12,003 bases of DNA from Entrophospora sp. SA101 (lineage: Eukaryota > Glomeromycota > Glomeromycetes > Entrophosporales > Entrophosporaceae): positions 1 to 12,003 of the forward strand of contig CAUDNR010001685.1 of the NCBI GenBank assembly GCA_958430865.1, read 5' to 3'. How positions within the stretch are numbered: position 1 is the first letter of the stretch; each line of letters begins with the position of its first letter. Shown here piece after piece: positions 1 to 9,421 of the stretch. Both the position numbers and the translations under genes were made by a program. The notes beneath the pieces were generated by a model. It was not told the DNA's origin and searched no databases. It was given only the letters and a program-made list of their open reading frames with translations.

Positions 1-114
1 ACCATTCCAAAAAAACGTTTCTTATTAAATTGTTTTCTCATGTAAAGAATTTGTAATTGGTGTTAAAAGCTAGTAATGATTCATGCCAAGGTAGTCTCGT
101 TTCTATTTATTACT

Positions 115-147
<33 letters not shown>

Positions 148-766
148 TATATAATATAAAAATGAAATATTATTAGTAACAACCTTGTCTTCTTATAAAA
201 TTCTAATTTTTTTTTATAAATCAATAGCTATTAAGGTTAACTTGAAGACTGTTCATTTAGTTTTCCTTACTTTAACAAAAACATATAGTAGAGGACAAGA
301 ATTCGTAACTTTACTTATAGAATTCGTAACATATGTTGAACTTCACATTACCTTTTTAGTAAAGCTTTATTAACAAATGTTATTAAAAGCACATTGTTCA
401 ATAGTTTTAATCCCAGAGAGTATATATACAAAGTTTCATTTAAGTTTCGCAATTTTACAAAAAAGTTTTATTTGTTCAAACCTTAAAAATTGTGGTCGTG
501 TGATTTTTTTGCCATATGATATATTGTGTAACCGAACTCTACCCTTAAGAATTACGTTACACGCATTAAAAAATTAACGTAATATTTCGAATGTCCACCA
601 TGCCATCGGATTTATTATGTAAAAAAAACAATATGGCCAGAGGGACCCTTACCCCCATATAATTGAATTCATATCACATTGGGGTTAATATGTATAACAA
701 ACATAACGCAGCATCAAAATTGAGTATTCAGAATTAAAACATAAAAAATAACCACATACATATAAT
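1..766. other. AT-rich upstream region without a supported gene
   Basis: This is the region 5' of the cohesin-loader gene. Open frames at 185-373 and 377-577 (+) encode low-complexity, hydrophobic, lysine-, leucine- and phenylalanine-rich peptides with no recognisable motif. They look like chance openings in AT-rich DNA. A microsatellite lies at about 114-152. A 12-base exact direct repeat (AGAATTCGTAAC) occurs at 298-309 and 319-330. An imperfect inverted repeat pairs TTACCCCCAT (649-658) with CATTGGGGTTAA (677-688). The last 150 bases presumably contain the promoter and 5' UTR of the downstream gene, but I could not identify a core promoter element with confidence. Confidence 0.6.
114..152. 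repeat. ACAT/AT microsatellite
   Basis: A run of about seven ACAT units (roughly 115-140) passes directly into an AT dinucleotide tract ending near 152. It is a simple sequence repeat in non-coding DNA and is likely length-polymorphic between strains. Confidence 0.9.
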
Positions 767-1726
767 ATGAATTTTCCTCAAGATTCTACCGATGAACATT
801 GTAAAGGTGCTGACGATTCCCTTGATGCTAATTATTATATACCTGCTCCAACTGATGTTCGAACTGCATTACAATATACCGCACTGACATCGATCACTCC
901 AGCTTCAGAAGGTTTTTTTCTTGATTTTATTATTTTGGCTCGTTCTCAATGACTTTATTGAGGCATAACTCTCAAAAATGTACTATATACATTGAAAGAA
1001 TCTTCCTATTGAATCATTTTTATGATTTATAATTCATATCTTTTTTTCATTTTAAAATTACTTGAAAGTCTTAAAAAATTTACCTCCATTATCTGTATCG
1101 TTTGGTGATTTCCAAACTTTTAATGCAACGGATCCCGAGTTTGTTGGAATTGCTAGTTTATTGGAAAGTAAACCTTCACAATATCCTAATATAAATATAC
1201 AGCAACAAATACAAGCTGTACACAACTTAATGAATCAAGTGGATGTTAGTTATGTGTAAGTTTTTAAACTCATAGATTTGTAGATCAATTTGATCTTTTT
1301 AAATAAAATTTTTATATAAACATTACTTGTTTATTGTCTATTAGCTAATATTATCGTATAAGAAAGTTTTAAATTGATTATTTTTATCATATTTGAAAAT
1401 TAGTCGTTTTAAAAATCCATCAGTGTCATCATCACATTACCCAGAGATAGATCAACATGCGGTGGAAGCAATTTTTCATAAAATAGACAAAGGAGTAAAA
1501 ACAATGGTATTTGAACAAAAATCGGATACTTTATCGCAATCATCATCATATCCGAAGGTGGTAGTAGAAGCCCGACCAAATTTACCAAAAGTTGATGAAG
1601 ATTTAACTTCTGGTGCAATTGTACACAAAATGAATACTATACCATCAAATTTATATCCAATAGTGGTGGTGGAACCACCATCAAATTTGGTTAAAATGAG
1701 TCTAAATGAAGATAGAAAGGGTGATA
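767..1726 (+). other. SCC2: N-terminal Scc4/Mau2-binding and linker segment of SCC2
   Basis: Exons 1-3 encode about residues 1-218. In Scc2 proteins generally, the extreme N-terminus threads through the TPR superhelix of Scc4 (Mau2); assigning that role here rests on position, since this part of the family is poorly conserved. The piece around PASEVLKNLPPLSVSF (residues 45-60) resembles the short hydrophobic start seen in fungal homologues. Exon 3 has two similar stretches, YPKVVVEARPNLPKV and YPIVVVEPPSNLVKM, which look like an internal duplication of about 15 residues in a disordered linker. Confidence 0.6.
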
Positions 1727-4700
1727 GTAAGTGGTTAAAAAGGATATCTATATAATCAATTATACATTTAATAGTTATTATTATTAAAAATAATTGTAAT
1801 AATATTTCAGACTCGGTGAAAAATCTGATCAATAACATGAGTACAATATTTGAGGCAGAGGACTCATTTGCATTAGATCCATCTTTAAGTGTTAATTTAT
1901 CAGGCTCATTAATATTACTAGTTCCATCTAGCACAGGGTCAAATGAACCTTTGCTTACAACAACTGCTATTAGACAACTTACAAAGCTCATTAATAAAGT
2001 CAGTCGTTATAAACGTTTAGATGATATAGAAGTTGAAGATCTGGCAAGAGTTTCTAAAATCCTTGAACGTTCTGTTCATGAGGTTGAAGTACTAGATGTC
2101 TTGCCAAATTCATCATCTTTGAAAGCTCGTTCAATGACATTTTTCTCAAAAGTTCGATCCAATAATAATAAAAATTCGGAATCGATTGATTTAAATGAAT
2201 ATTATTTAGATAATGAATATGAAAACTTAGATGATGATGTTAAATTGAAACAAATCGAGGAGAAACTTGATAAAGTTATCAATGGTCTAGAAGCCTCTGT
2301 TGCCATTTTTTCTATTATGACTGGCGGAAAATTAAATAAACAGGTAATTAATTGATTTCTCGCTGATATCCGCTTATTACTTTTATTTTTTCTTTATTAA
2401 AATACTTATTAAAATCTTTTCATAGCTTTATCCTGAGGATTTAATTACCTCTACTCTAAATTTAATAAAAAACCAACTTGGCGGTTTAATTTATAGAATC
2501 TTAGAAATTAATGTGTCAAGTGATGAATTGAGTAGTATGTATCGCTCAACTAATGTTGTTTAAATCATTATCTATGAATGATATGATTTTTTGATATTTC
2601 CTTTTTTTTAATTAGGTGAAACTGACTCGTTTTTAATTGAACTTATTGAAAAATATCCTTAAATTATTTAACTTTATGTTAGAGTTTAAATTTTATTATT
2701 ATTAATTATTCTTAATTCTTCCAATTTTTTTCTTTACTTCAAGGCTTAAACGTCATATAGTGTCTATGGTTCCTATAATAACTAATTTTTTACAAAGATT
2801 ATACAACCTGATGCAACAAGAAGAGCTTTCAGATACAATTGTAATTACAGTTAGCTTTGTTGCGATTGGACCATTTTTTGTTGATACCTATAATAGTGGC
2901 GGTAATTCTATCTTTGGGAATGGGCTTGAAACTGTTAAATTGGTTGCGCTTGGATTATTACGTTTGGTGAGACAGACAGACATATTTATTTATACTTTGA
3001 ATTACTCCTTCACATAAATAATATACATATTGATTGGCTCTTTATTGAAAACAAGATATTTACAAACCATCCAAAGCAACGTACATGGATATTAGAAGAA
3101 ATTCTCACTTCATTAATTAAGTTACCAACAGCCAAACGTAATCTGAGACAATACAGGTGAGGCTAGTGTATTTGGAGTGAGATAAGAGCTATTAGTAAAG
3201 AATGTTATTTAAATTTTTGAGCAAGTTATGTAATCTTAAATTATCGTTGTATGAATTCAAACATAGATTGCCTGATGGTAAGTCCATTCAAATGGTTTCT
3301 GCACTTATTTTACAATTAATTCAAAGTTGTACTACAAGTATGAGGAAACTTGGTTCGAAACCATCTATTGATCGTGAACAAGATGAGGAGCTATATGACA
3401 TTGAGATGAATAATGATCCTGGATGTTTAAAAAAGGTTTGTATTTTTTATATTAGTTTTAGAATAAAAGACTACTCTTTTTGATTTTAACATGATTTGAT
3501 TTGATTTTGATTCAATTACTTGATATCCAGTGTTGTAATAGATGGAAAACAGGAATTGATGCAGCAAGTACTAATGCTGGATTCGTTTTTAAATTCTTAT
3601 TGGCAAGGTAATGATTTAATATTGTTTATTTGCTTGTTTAACAATTTACTATAAATATTAAATTTATTGCTTTAAATTGAAAGATGTACAAAATCCTTGA
3701 AAAACTCAAATGAATCCGAATATAGGTTACTTTTGGATAATTTTATGGAAGATGTAATTGCGGTCTTGAATTATCCAGAATGGCCAGCTGCTGAAATGAT
3801 AGTTAGCATTTTCAGTAAAATATTGGTATTTATTAAATAAAGAAAACACTAGTCTATAAATTTATTATAAATAAATAATACTAACTTGCTATTATTTCCA
3901 TAGGTTGGCTACATTAATGATAACAAGGCAGACACAGTTACAAAGTCAATGGCTCTTGATCATTTAGGCATTATAGCAGGACGTATTAAAAAGTTTGCAA
4001 ACACGGGCTTATTTTCTAGTGAAAGTTTGTCAGAAAGAAATTGGAATGATGATGATTTTCGTTTTTGGATCGACAAAGTTAAAGATATTCCCAAGGGAGA
4101 GGTTTATATCACAATAATAAACATTTTATTAGTAGTTTTTATTTTATTTTCTATTAAGATTTAAAATTACTCTCTAGATCACAAAATATACACAAATTCA
4201 AACAGTAAAAAATCTTTGGGAATGTCAAAAGGCTATTTTAACATTTTTAGAGCTTCTGGCGATGGAGGATTCTGGAATACAGGTATTAATGAATTGTAAA
4301 AATAGATTTATACAGATTTATTATTATTTACATCGATGAATAATAATATAATAAAATCTTTAGTGCGCTCGACAGTTTTATTTAACAGAATGGGGGTTTT
4401 CCTTTGCGAATACATTACTAACATTACAGGAACAACACGCAACAAATTTTCAAAGTGAATATCATGAAGACAATGATGGTAATAAATCCTCAGTTTTTGA
4501 GATGCAAAAATTAATTGATAAAATAGTCACAGAATATTGGCAGATGTCATCTGATGTTTATGATGATCAAAATTTAAAGCACAGGTTGATTTTTGATACG
4601 GAATTTTATCTTTCTTTTTTTTAAAAAAAAGTAATTTATTAATGACCCTTTATTATAAATAAGATCTCAGGCATTAGAAAGAAATAACGTTCTCCTTTTA

Positions 4701-7700
4701 ACTGAATTACTCGCAACCAGGCAATCTTTATATCAATACTTTGATTCAATTCTTTCAAGGATATTGGTATCATTAGATACTGGTGTTGTAGCATTCAGAA
4801 CTAAAGCACTAAGGGCTTTAAGCCAAGTTGTTATTTGTGATCCCAATATTTTGAGCCAAGTAATATCTTGATATTATTGATATTATATTACTTTTAATTA
4901 GATTTATTGTTAATTTTATTGATTTTAACTTTTAGGTTAATGTTCGTCAAACTATTGCACAAAGACTCTCTGACAACAGCCCTGCAGTTCGTGATGCTGC
5001 GATAGATCTTGTTGGTCGTTATATCTCACAAAAACCTGAAATTACAGAACAATATTACAAACTCATAAGTGATCGTGTTTTAGTAAGCACAGTTATTATG
5101 GCACTATGAAATTAATTTATTTTTGCTCCAAAGCTTATATATTTTAATCATCATTATTAATTATATAGGACACGGGTCTTAATGTACGTAAACGTGTTAT
5201 AAAATTACTTAGAGATATTTATCTCAAAAGTACAGACCAGCAAATGATAATTGATATTGGTTGTAAAATTCTCATGCGTATCAATGATGATGATGATCAT
5301 GTGAAGGTAATATACTATTAATATATCTGTTCAACAAAGAAAAAATGTTTTTATTAATGTAAATTTGCACTTTTAGGATCTAGCTTTAAAAACAATCCAA
5401 GAATTATGGTTTATGCCATTTAAAAATCAAAGAAACATAAACATTGACATTGAGGATCATAATGATGATGATGATGGACAAGATGAATTTTTCAATATGT
5501 CAGAGATAGGTAAAAAGGAGGTATTAAGCAGAAGTCTCCTGGTTGTTGGTGTAGCTGGACGATTGGGAGAAAGGCATGGACATATAATGGGGAATTTATT
5601 CAAAAAGGTGTATATTAAAAATTAAATTAACCTGTGATTCAATTTTTAAACTAAACAATATATTTATTTAGAATATATATTATTTATTTTTTAAAAAAAA
5701 TTAAAGATTTTAGAAAAGGAGGGAAAGCAAAAACGAGAAATTTTAAATATATGTCAATGTATAGTTGATTGTCTTTTTGAGCATTTATTAACATTACAGG
5801 ATACAAATTTAAAGGTAGTTAAATAGCTTAGATAATTTGGATTAAACAGTATATATCATTCTAATTACGAAATTATTAATTTATCGATAGACTGAGGTTG
5901 TCAGCTGCATTAGTACTATATGTCTATTGAGTAGTGCTTCTCCTACACTTGCAAGAAAGCATGTTGTTACTTTACAACCCTACCTAAAGAGTGCTAGCAC
6001 GGTAAGAATATATATTAAAGTTATAATTATAATTAATCACTTGGTCATCAAATAATAATAATATATTATATTATTAATAGCCTGAAGATCAATCAATTCT
6101 ATACTATGTGTTAATTATATATCGGAGTGTCTTGCCACTTCTTAAACGTCCCAATCCAAGTTTTTTAGCTGAGGTTGAGCAAGCTCTCATGAGTTTATTG
6201 ACAAAAAGTCCACAAAAGGCTAGTAATGTATTGTTTATGTATATATATAAGATTATAAAAAATATTAATTTAGTTGATTAAATTTCAAATTGTAATTTAT
6301 AGATTCTTCAAGAGGTTGTACCATGTTTATGTGTTATTGTTGACAAATTAACACACAATTATACACGGTTAACAAAACTTTTGAAATCTTGCTCTGGTAA
6401 TGATTAAATTATAAAAACTATTTTAAATACCACTGCTACTTATTTGAATCACATTACAAATCATATTTATGTAATAATAATCGTGTATTATAATAGAGAA
6501 ACTTAAATTGGAAAAAACAAAATTAACAGCAGGTTCATCTATATCTTCAGCTCGAAATGTAATGGTACTGCTTTTGATTGTGGGTCTTTTATGTAAAAAT
6601 TTTGATTTTGACAAAAAACGGTTGGAAAAACCAGGTTTGTATTTGAAATAAATATACAATCTAATAATTGTGTGTATTAATATTTGGACTTTTGGTTTAC
6701 AAATATGTTTATAGATGAAATGAAGGATTTGAATGCCATTGACAAGGTTTATAATTGTAATTTTCATTAATTTTGATTATGATTACTTTGTGGGTAGAAT
6801 AAATAATGATTTATTTAATTTTGTAATAGGGGCCTATAGTAACAGTGATATTCCAATTGGTTTTATATTTCTGTAATGAGAATCTATCTGATACTGTACA
6901 GAAAATGTCTTTACAAAGCCTAGGTAGTATAAACTAAACATACATTTATGACTTACAATATTAAATATTACAGTGTTAAAATATTTACTTTTATTTAACA
7001 GGGTTCATATATCTTTCACACCCAACCATAATGCTTAGACGAGAAAGTACTGATTTGATGGATCGTATACTAAACACAGGTGTAATGGATATGAAAATTC
7101 AATTAATGAAAATGTTTTTAGATTACTTATTATCAGAGCAGCAAAAAATAAATGCAGATTTAGAAGACAAAAGTAATATTTTAATTTTTTAATTATTGAT
7201 GATATTTATACATATGTATTTATGTTTGTGATTGTATATATTTATAAGAAAAAGTAAAGGGCACACCAGTAGATTTGAAGGTTTTAATAGGGAATGCAGA
7301 AGAATTTGCAGAAGCAGGGTATGGATTAGTTTATTATAAACGTGCATAGTGATTATATTCTAAATGTCCAAATATTAATTGGACCTATAATAATTATGTA
7401 GAGTAAGCAGTTCTATCATGCAACGATATCTTCATCGGATTTTAGAGTGCACCTTTGATCCAACTCAGAGTCTAAAGCTTGTTGCCTTGGATGTACTGGG
7501 CAGCATCATTCAACAGGGATTGGTACATCCTGTTCCGGTAAGTAATTGTTATTTGTTGCTCTGTTTTTTATCCGGTATATTCTAATTAATTTGAATAAAT
7601 AAATAGTGTATGCCAACCATAGTTGCAATGGAAACAAGTCCAGAATCAAACATACGTGACAAGGCATTCAAATTACACCAACATTTAAATGAAAAGCATG

Positions 7701-9081
7701 CATCTTTGATTCATTCACGAAGTGTAGAATGTGTAAAAAAAGCATACGTTTTTCAAAAGCAATTAAATGGGAATAAATCGTTTGTTGGTGAGAATCCTAC
7801 GAGTGAATGATGTTCAAATTTATTCACTGGTCCTAATTTTATACTGAAAATTTTACATATATACACACACATGAATAAAGGTTATGCTTTTCGTTCAAAT
7901 GAAGGACATCCTGAAGCTTTAATCAATCCAATGTACTCTCTTTTGAAAGAAAAAAGACAACGTCGTAATGATTTTCTAATATCAATTGTCAAAACTTTTG
8001 ATTTTGACTTGAAAAACTCAGATGAATCAAAGGTATAATAACTATATTAATCAATAAAGATCTCACTAAATTATATGAAATTAAAAAAATTTTATTCTAT
8101 TATTTTTAGGTAGATGTAGGTTTTTGCAAATTTGTTGCAGAGAATTTAGCTACTATAGATTACAAGACTATTGAGGAGGTTTTGCATATTATATATTGTA
8201 TAAATCGAGTTTTATCTGTTGTTGGAATAACTATTCTCCATTCAATTGAATACAACACAAAGAGTAAAGATGATGATATAAAAATGTCAAATTCTCTTCA
8301 AGAAGAACCAAAAACAGAAATCCAAGAACAAGGTATACCAACTAGGGATAAAGGTATAAATTACTTAGTTTGGATATGGGTATTATTTTTTGTTTTAAAT
8401 ATAAAATTATATATAAAATTATATTTTATTAAAATTTTATTCAGATAATATTCTTTCATTACCATATGCGGCTAAAGTTTCAATCTGTATGGCAATACTA
8501 ATGCATTTAAAAGACCACTTAAAAAAGTCCTATGCACTAAGTGAAATGTAAGATTGATAAACTGTATTTGAATTAAATATAAAATATATTGACTTCTTTT
8601 TTCTTAAATATAAGGAAATGTCAAAGTTTCAATCCAACACAAAGTAATTCGCATAAAGACAAACCAGCATTACGACACCAAAATTCTCCCTTAGTCATAT
8701 CTTGGGAAGGGTTGCCTTTTGTGGAAAAACCCTTCACCACTGATGATAATATACTGGAACAATGTGAACTGGTATTTTATTTGTTTAATGTAATATACAC
8801 ATATTTTTATTTTAATGGTTTTTATTTAAATATTTTTCATGTTGAATTGTTAGTTTAAAAATCTTATATCTGAAGATGGAACACAAAAAGATGAATTCGC
8901 AGATGCTGAGCTAGAAAGTGAAATTACAAACAGATCTAATGGGATAGCTAATGTTGAATTTGATATCAAACCCAAACCTACCCCAAAATCTTCAGGCACT
9001 AAGAAAAAAACAAATGATAATAGTAATAAAAAACCAAAAAAGAAAAGGAAAATTGTAATGGAGTTTATATATGACAATTAA
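767..9081 (+). CDS. SCC2: Scc2/Mis4/NIPBL-type cohesin loader subunit (34 exons, about 1805 aa)
   Basis: This is the large HEAT-repeat subunit of the Scc2-Scc4 complex. It loads the cohesin ring onto chromatin and stimulates cohesin ATPase activity in the nucleus. The joined protein is about 1805 residues, somewhat longer than yeast Scc2 or fission yeast Mis4 (about 1500-1600) and shorter than vertebrate NIPBL. Family signatures, recognised from memory, include QLYPEDLI (about 396-403), RTWILEEI and LPTAKRNLRQYR (exon 8), AFRTKALRALSQVV, SVRDAA-like NSPAVRDAAIDLVGRY, NVRKRVIKLLRDIY, LLCKNFDFD (exon 23) and QQGLVHP (exon 28). The start ATG at 767 has an in-frame TAA just upstream (749-751). 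The final exon ends in TAA at 9079-9081 after a lysine-rich tail. The first-exon junction is the least certain because its donor is GTTTTT. The family assignment is very secure; individual splice sites are predictions that agree in phase throughout. Confidence 0.95.
2653..2737 (+). other. Probable U12-type (minor spliceosome) AT-AC intron in SCC2
   Basis: Exon 6 (2616-2652) reads on from exon 5 in phase but would meet TAA at 2660-2662. No GT lies between the exon body and that stop. Immediately before it is ATATCCTT (2653-2660), an exact match to the U12 donor consensus RTATCCTT. A branch-like TTCTTAAT (2709-2716) resembles the U12 branch TCCTTAAC, with only pyrimidine-for-pyrimidine changes. 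Cutting at 2652 leaves two bases. Both the AC at 2736-2737 (exon resumes at 2738) and the AG at 2742-2743 (resumes at 2744) restore the downstream frame into SRLKRHIVSMV or KLKRHIVSMV. The branch-to-acceptor distance (about 22 bases) suits AC better. Confidence 0.75.
4664..5306 (+). other. SCC2: Central HEAT repeats of SCC2
   Basis: Exons 15-17 encode about residues 859-1019, the best conserved core. Three successive HEAT-like helical pairs can be read: one around TGVVAFRTKALRALSQVV, one around NSPAVRDAAIDLVGRY and one around GLNVRKRVIKLLRDIY. Each has the typical VR/FR followed by A..L spacing. In the family this region forms the hook that grips cohesin and DNA. The exon boundaries fall between repeats, and the 15/16, 16/17 and 17/18 junctions are phase 0. 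Confidence 0.85.
5413..5492 (+). other. SCC2: Aspartate-rich acidic insert in SCC2
   Basis: Within exon 18, just after the conserved IQELWFMPF, lies a stretch of about 25 residues rich in Asp and Asn (IDIEDHNDDDDGQDEF). It interrupts the HEAT array, probably as a surface loop. Scc2 family members carry variable loops at about this place; what this one does is unknown. Confidence 0.6.
7255..8547 (+). other. SCC2: C-terminal conserved domain of SCC2 (Nipped-B C-terminal type)
   Basis: Exons 27-32 encode about residues 1395-1677. The segment running through SSIMQRYLHRILECTF, LVALDVLGSIIQQGLVHP, CMPTIVAMETSPESNIRDKA and HASLIHSRSVECVKKAY follows the conserved C-terminal domain of Scc2/NIPBL closely in order and spacing. 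The later part (MYSLLKEKRQRRNDFLISIV, then AENLATIDYKTIEEVLHII) continues that alignment. It ends in ILMHLKDHLKKSYALSE, equivalent to a conserved helix in animals. Confidence 0.85.
9028..9051 (+). other. SCC2: Predicted nuclear localisation signal in the SCC2 tail
   Basis: The last exon encodes a polar, lysine-rich tail. It contains KKPKKKRK at about residues 1789-1796, which matches the classical monopartite pattern K-K/R-X-K/R. The protein ends nine residues later at MEFIYDN. A chromatin protein of this size would be expected to need an import signal. Confidence 0.7.
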
Positions 9082-9125
9082 TTTATTGTAATTTATAAAT
9101 TTAATTATTTACCCATTTATAGAAA

Positions 9126-9131
9126 AATAAA
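9126..9131 (+). terminator. AATAAA polyadenylation signal for SCC2
   Basis: A canonical AATAAA sits 45 bases after the stop codon, in an AT-rich 3' UTR. Cleavage would be expected roughly at 9140-9160, just before the reverse-strand relic begins. Confidence 0.6.
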
Positions 9132-9176
9132 CATCATGTTATTAAATATTAAACACAATCATTTAACCTTCTTTGG

Positions 9177-9329
9177 CTACTTTAATCTTATTTCCTTCTT
9201 CAGGGAGAATTTCCTTACACTTTCATAGCTCCTGCCTGTAGCCTCTCTTTCTTCTGTCAAACCTGACTTATATATATTAGCTAATATCATTTTAATAGAA
9301 GTGCTTACCCAGGACCTAGAGCGATACAT
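9177..9329 (-). CDS. Short reverse-strand open frame, 50 codons, unrecognised
   Basis: From the ATG at 9329 to the TAG at 9177 the reverse strand reads 50 residues, beginning MYRSRSWVSTSIKMIL and ending RKFSLKKEIRLK. The composition is ordinary for a protein, unlike the Lys/Asn/Ile-rich chance frames nearby. It contains a possible donor (GGTAAGC at 9308-9302) and an overlapping alternative frame ending at 9163 (EILPEEGNKIKVAKEG). It may be the 3' part of the broken gene upstream (9422-10112) or a separate relic. I do not recognise a family. Confidence 0.25.
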   Translation of the reverse strand: MYRSRSWVSTSIKMILANIYKSGLTEEREATGRSYESVRKFSLKKEIRLK

Positions 9330-9421
9330 ATTAATATAGAGGTAATAAGTAAATTCAAAAATTTATAATAAGGTTTTTACTAAAATAAGCAAACTTTAAA
9401 CATGACCTCAAAAATTTGCCA

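Larger units (their letters stand above)
767..9081 (+). other. SCC2: Exon map of the SCC2 gene (33 introns)
   Basis: Exons: 767-911, 1069-1255, 1404-1726, 1811-2343, 2426-2534, 2616-2652, 2738-2966, 3056-3156, 3267-3435, 3531-3607, 3684-3825, 3904-4101, 4178-4282, 4364-4584, 4664-4859, 4936-5082, 5169-5306, 5377-5607, 5707-5814, 5891-6001, 6081-6227, 6303-6396, 6497-6634, 6715-6746, 6830-6923, 7002-7172, 7255-7318, 7411-7537, 7607-7787, 7881-8032, 8110-8332, 8445-8547, 8615-8771, 8854-9081. All introns except 2653-2737 begin with GT and end with AG, mostly GTAAGT-, GTATGT- or GTTTGT-like. Lengths run from 67 to 157 bases. The exon sum of 5418 is divisible by three with no internal stop. The shortest exon is 32 bases (6715-6746). 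Alternative in-frame sites exist at 7402 (acceptor) and 8353 (donor). Confidence 0.85.

Noticed and set aside
185..577. Two consecutive + strand open frames of 62 and 66 codons
   Set aside because: Hydrophobic, low-complexity translations with no motif, in AT-rich DNA before the first supported exon; no splice pattern links them to SCC2.
591..662. A 23-codon frame starting MSTMPSDLLCKKNN, possible upstream ORF
   Set aside because: Short, without support, and its relation to the SCC2 transcript start is unknown.
649..688. Imperfect inverted repeat TTACCCCCAT / CATTGGGGTTAA as a hairpin or operator
   Set aside because: The stem is imperfect and the 18-base loop is AT-rich; nothing ties it to a known element.
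1409..1991. Reverse-strand open frames of 69 and 171 codons opposite SCC2 exons 3 and 4
   Set aside because: They are the antisense of well-supported exons and cross an intron; the translation is low-complexity and has no family resemblance.
6423..6767. Reverse-strand open frame of 114 codons
   Set aside because: It overlaps exons 23-24 of SCC2 and their introns on the other strand; the Ile/Lys/Tyr-rich composition is typical of a chance frame.
8850..9077. Reverse-strand open frame of 75 codons opposite the last SCC2 exon
   Set aside because: It is the mirror of the Lys/Asp/Ser-rich tail, giving runs of Phe, Leu and Ser; the forward frame has the splice and NLS evidence.
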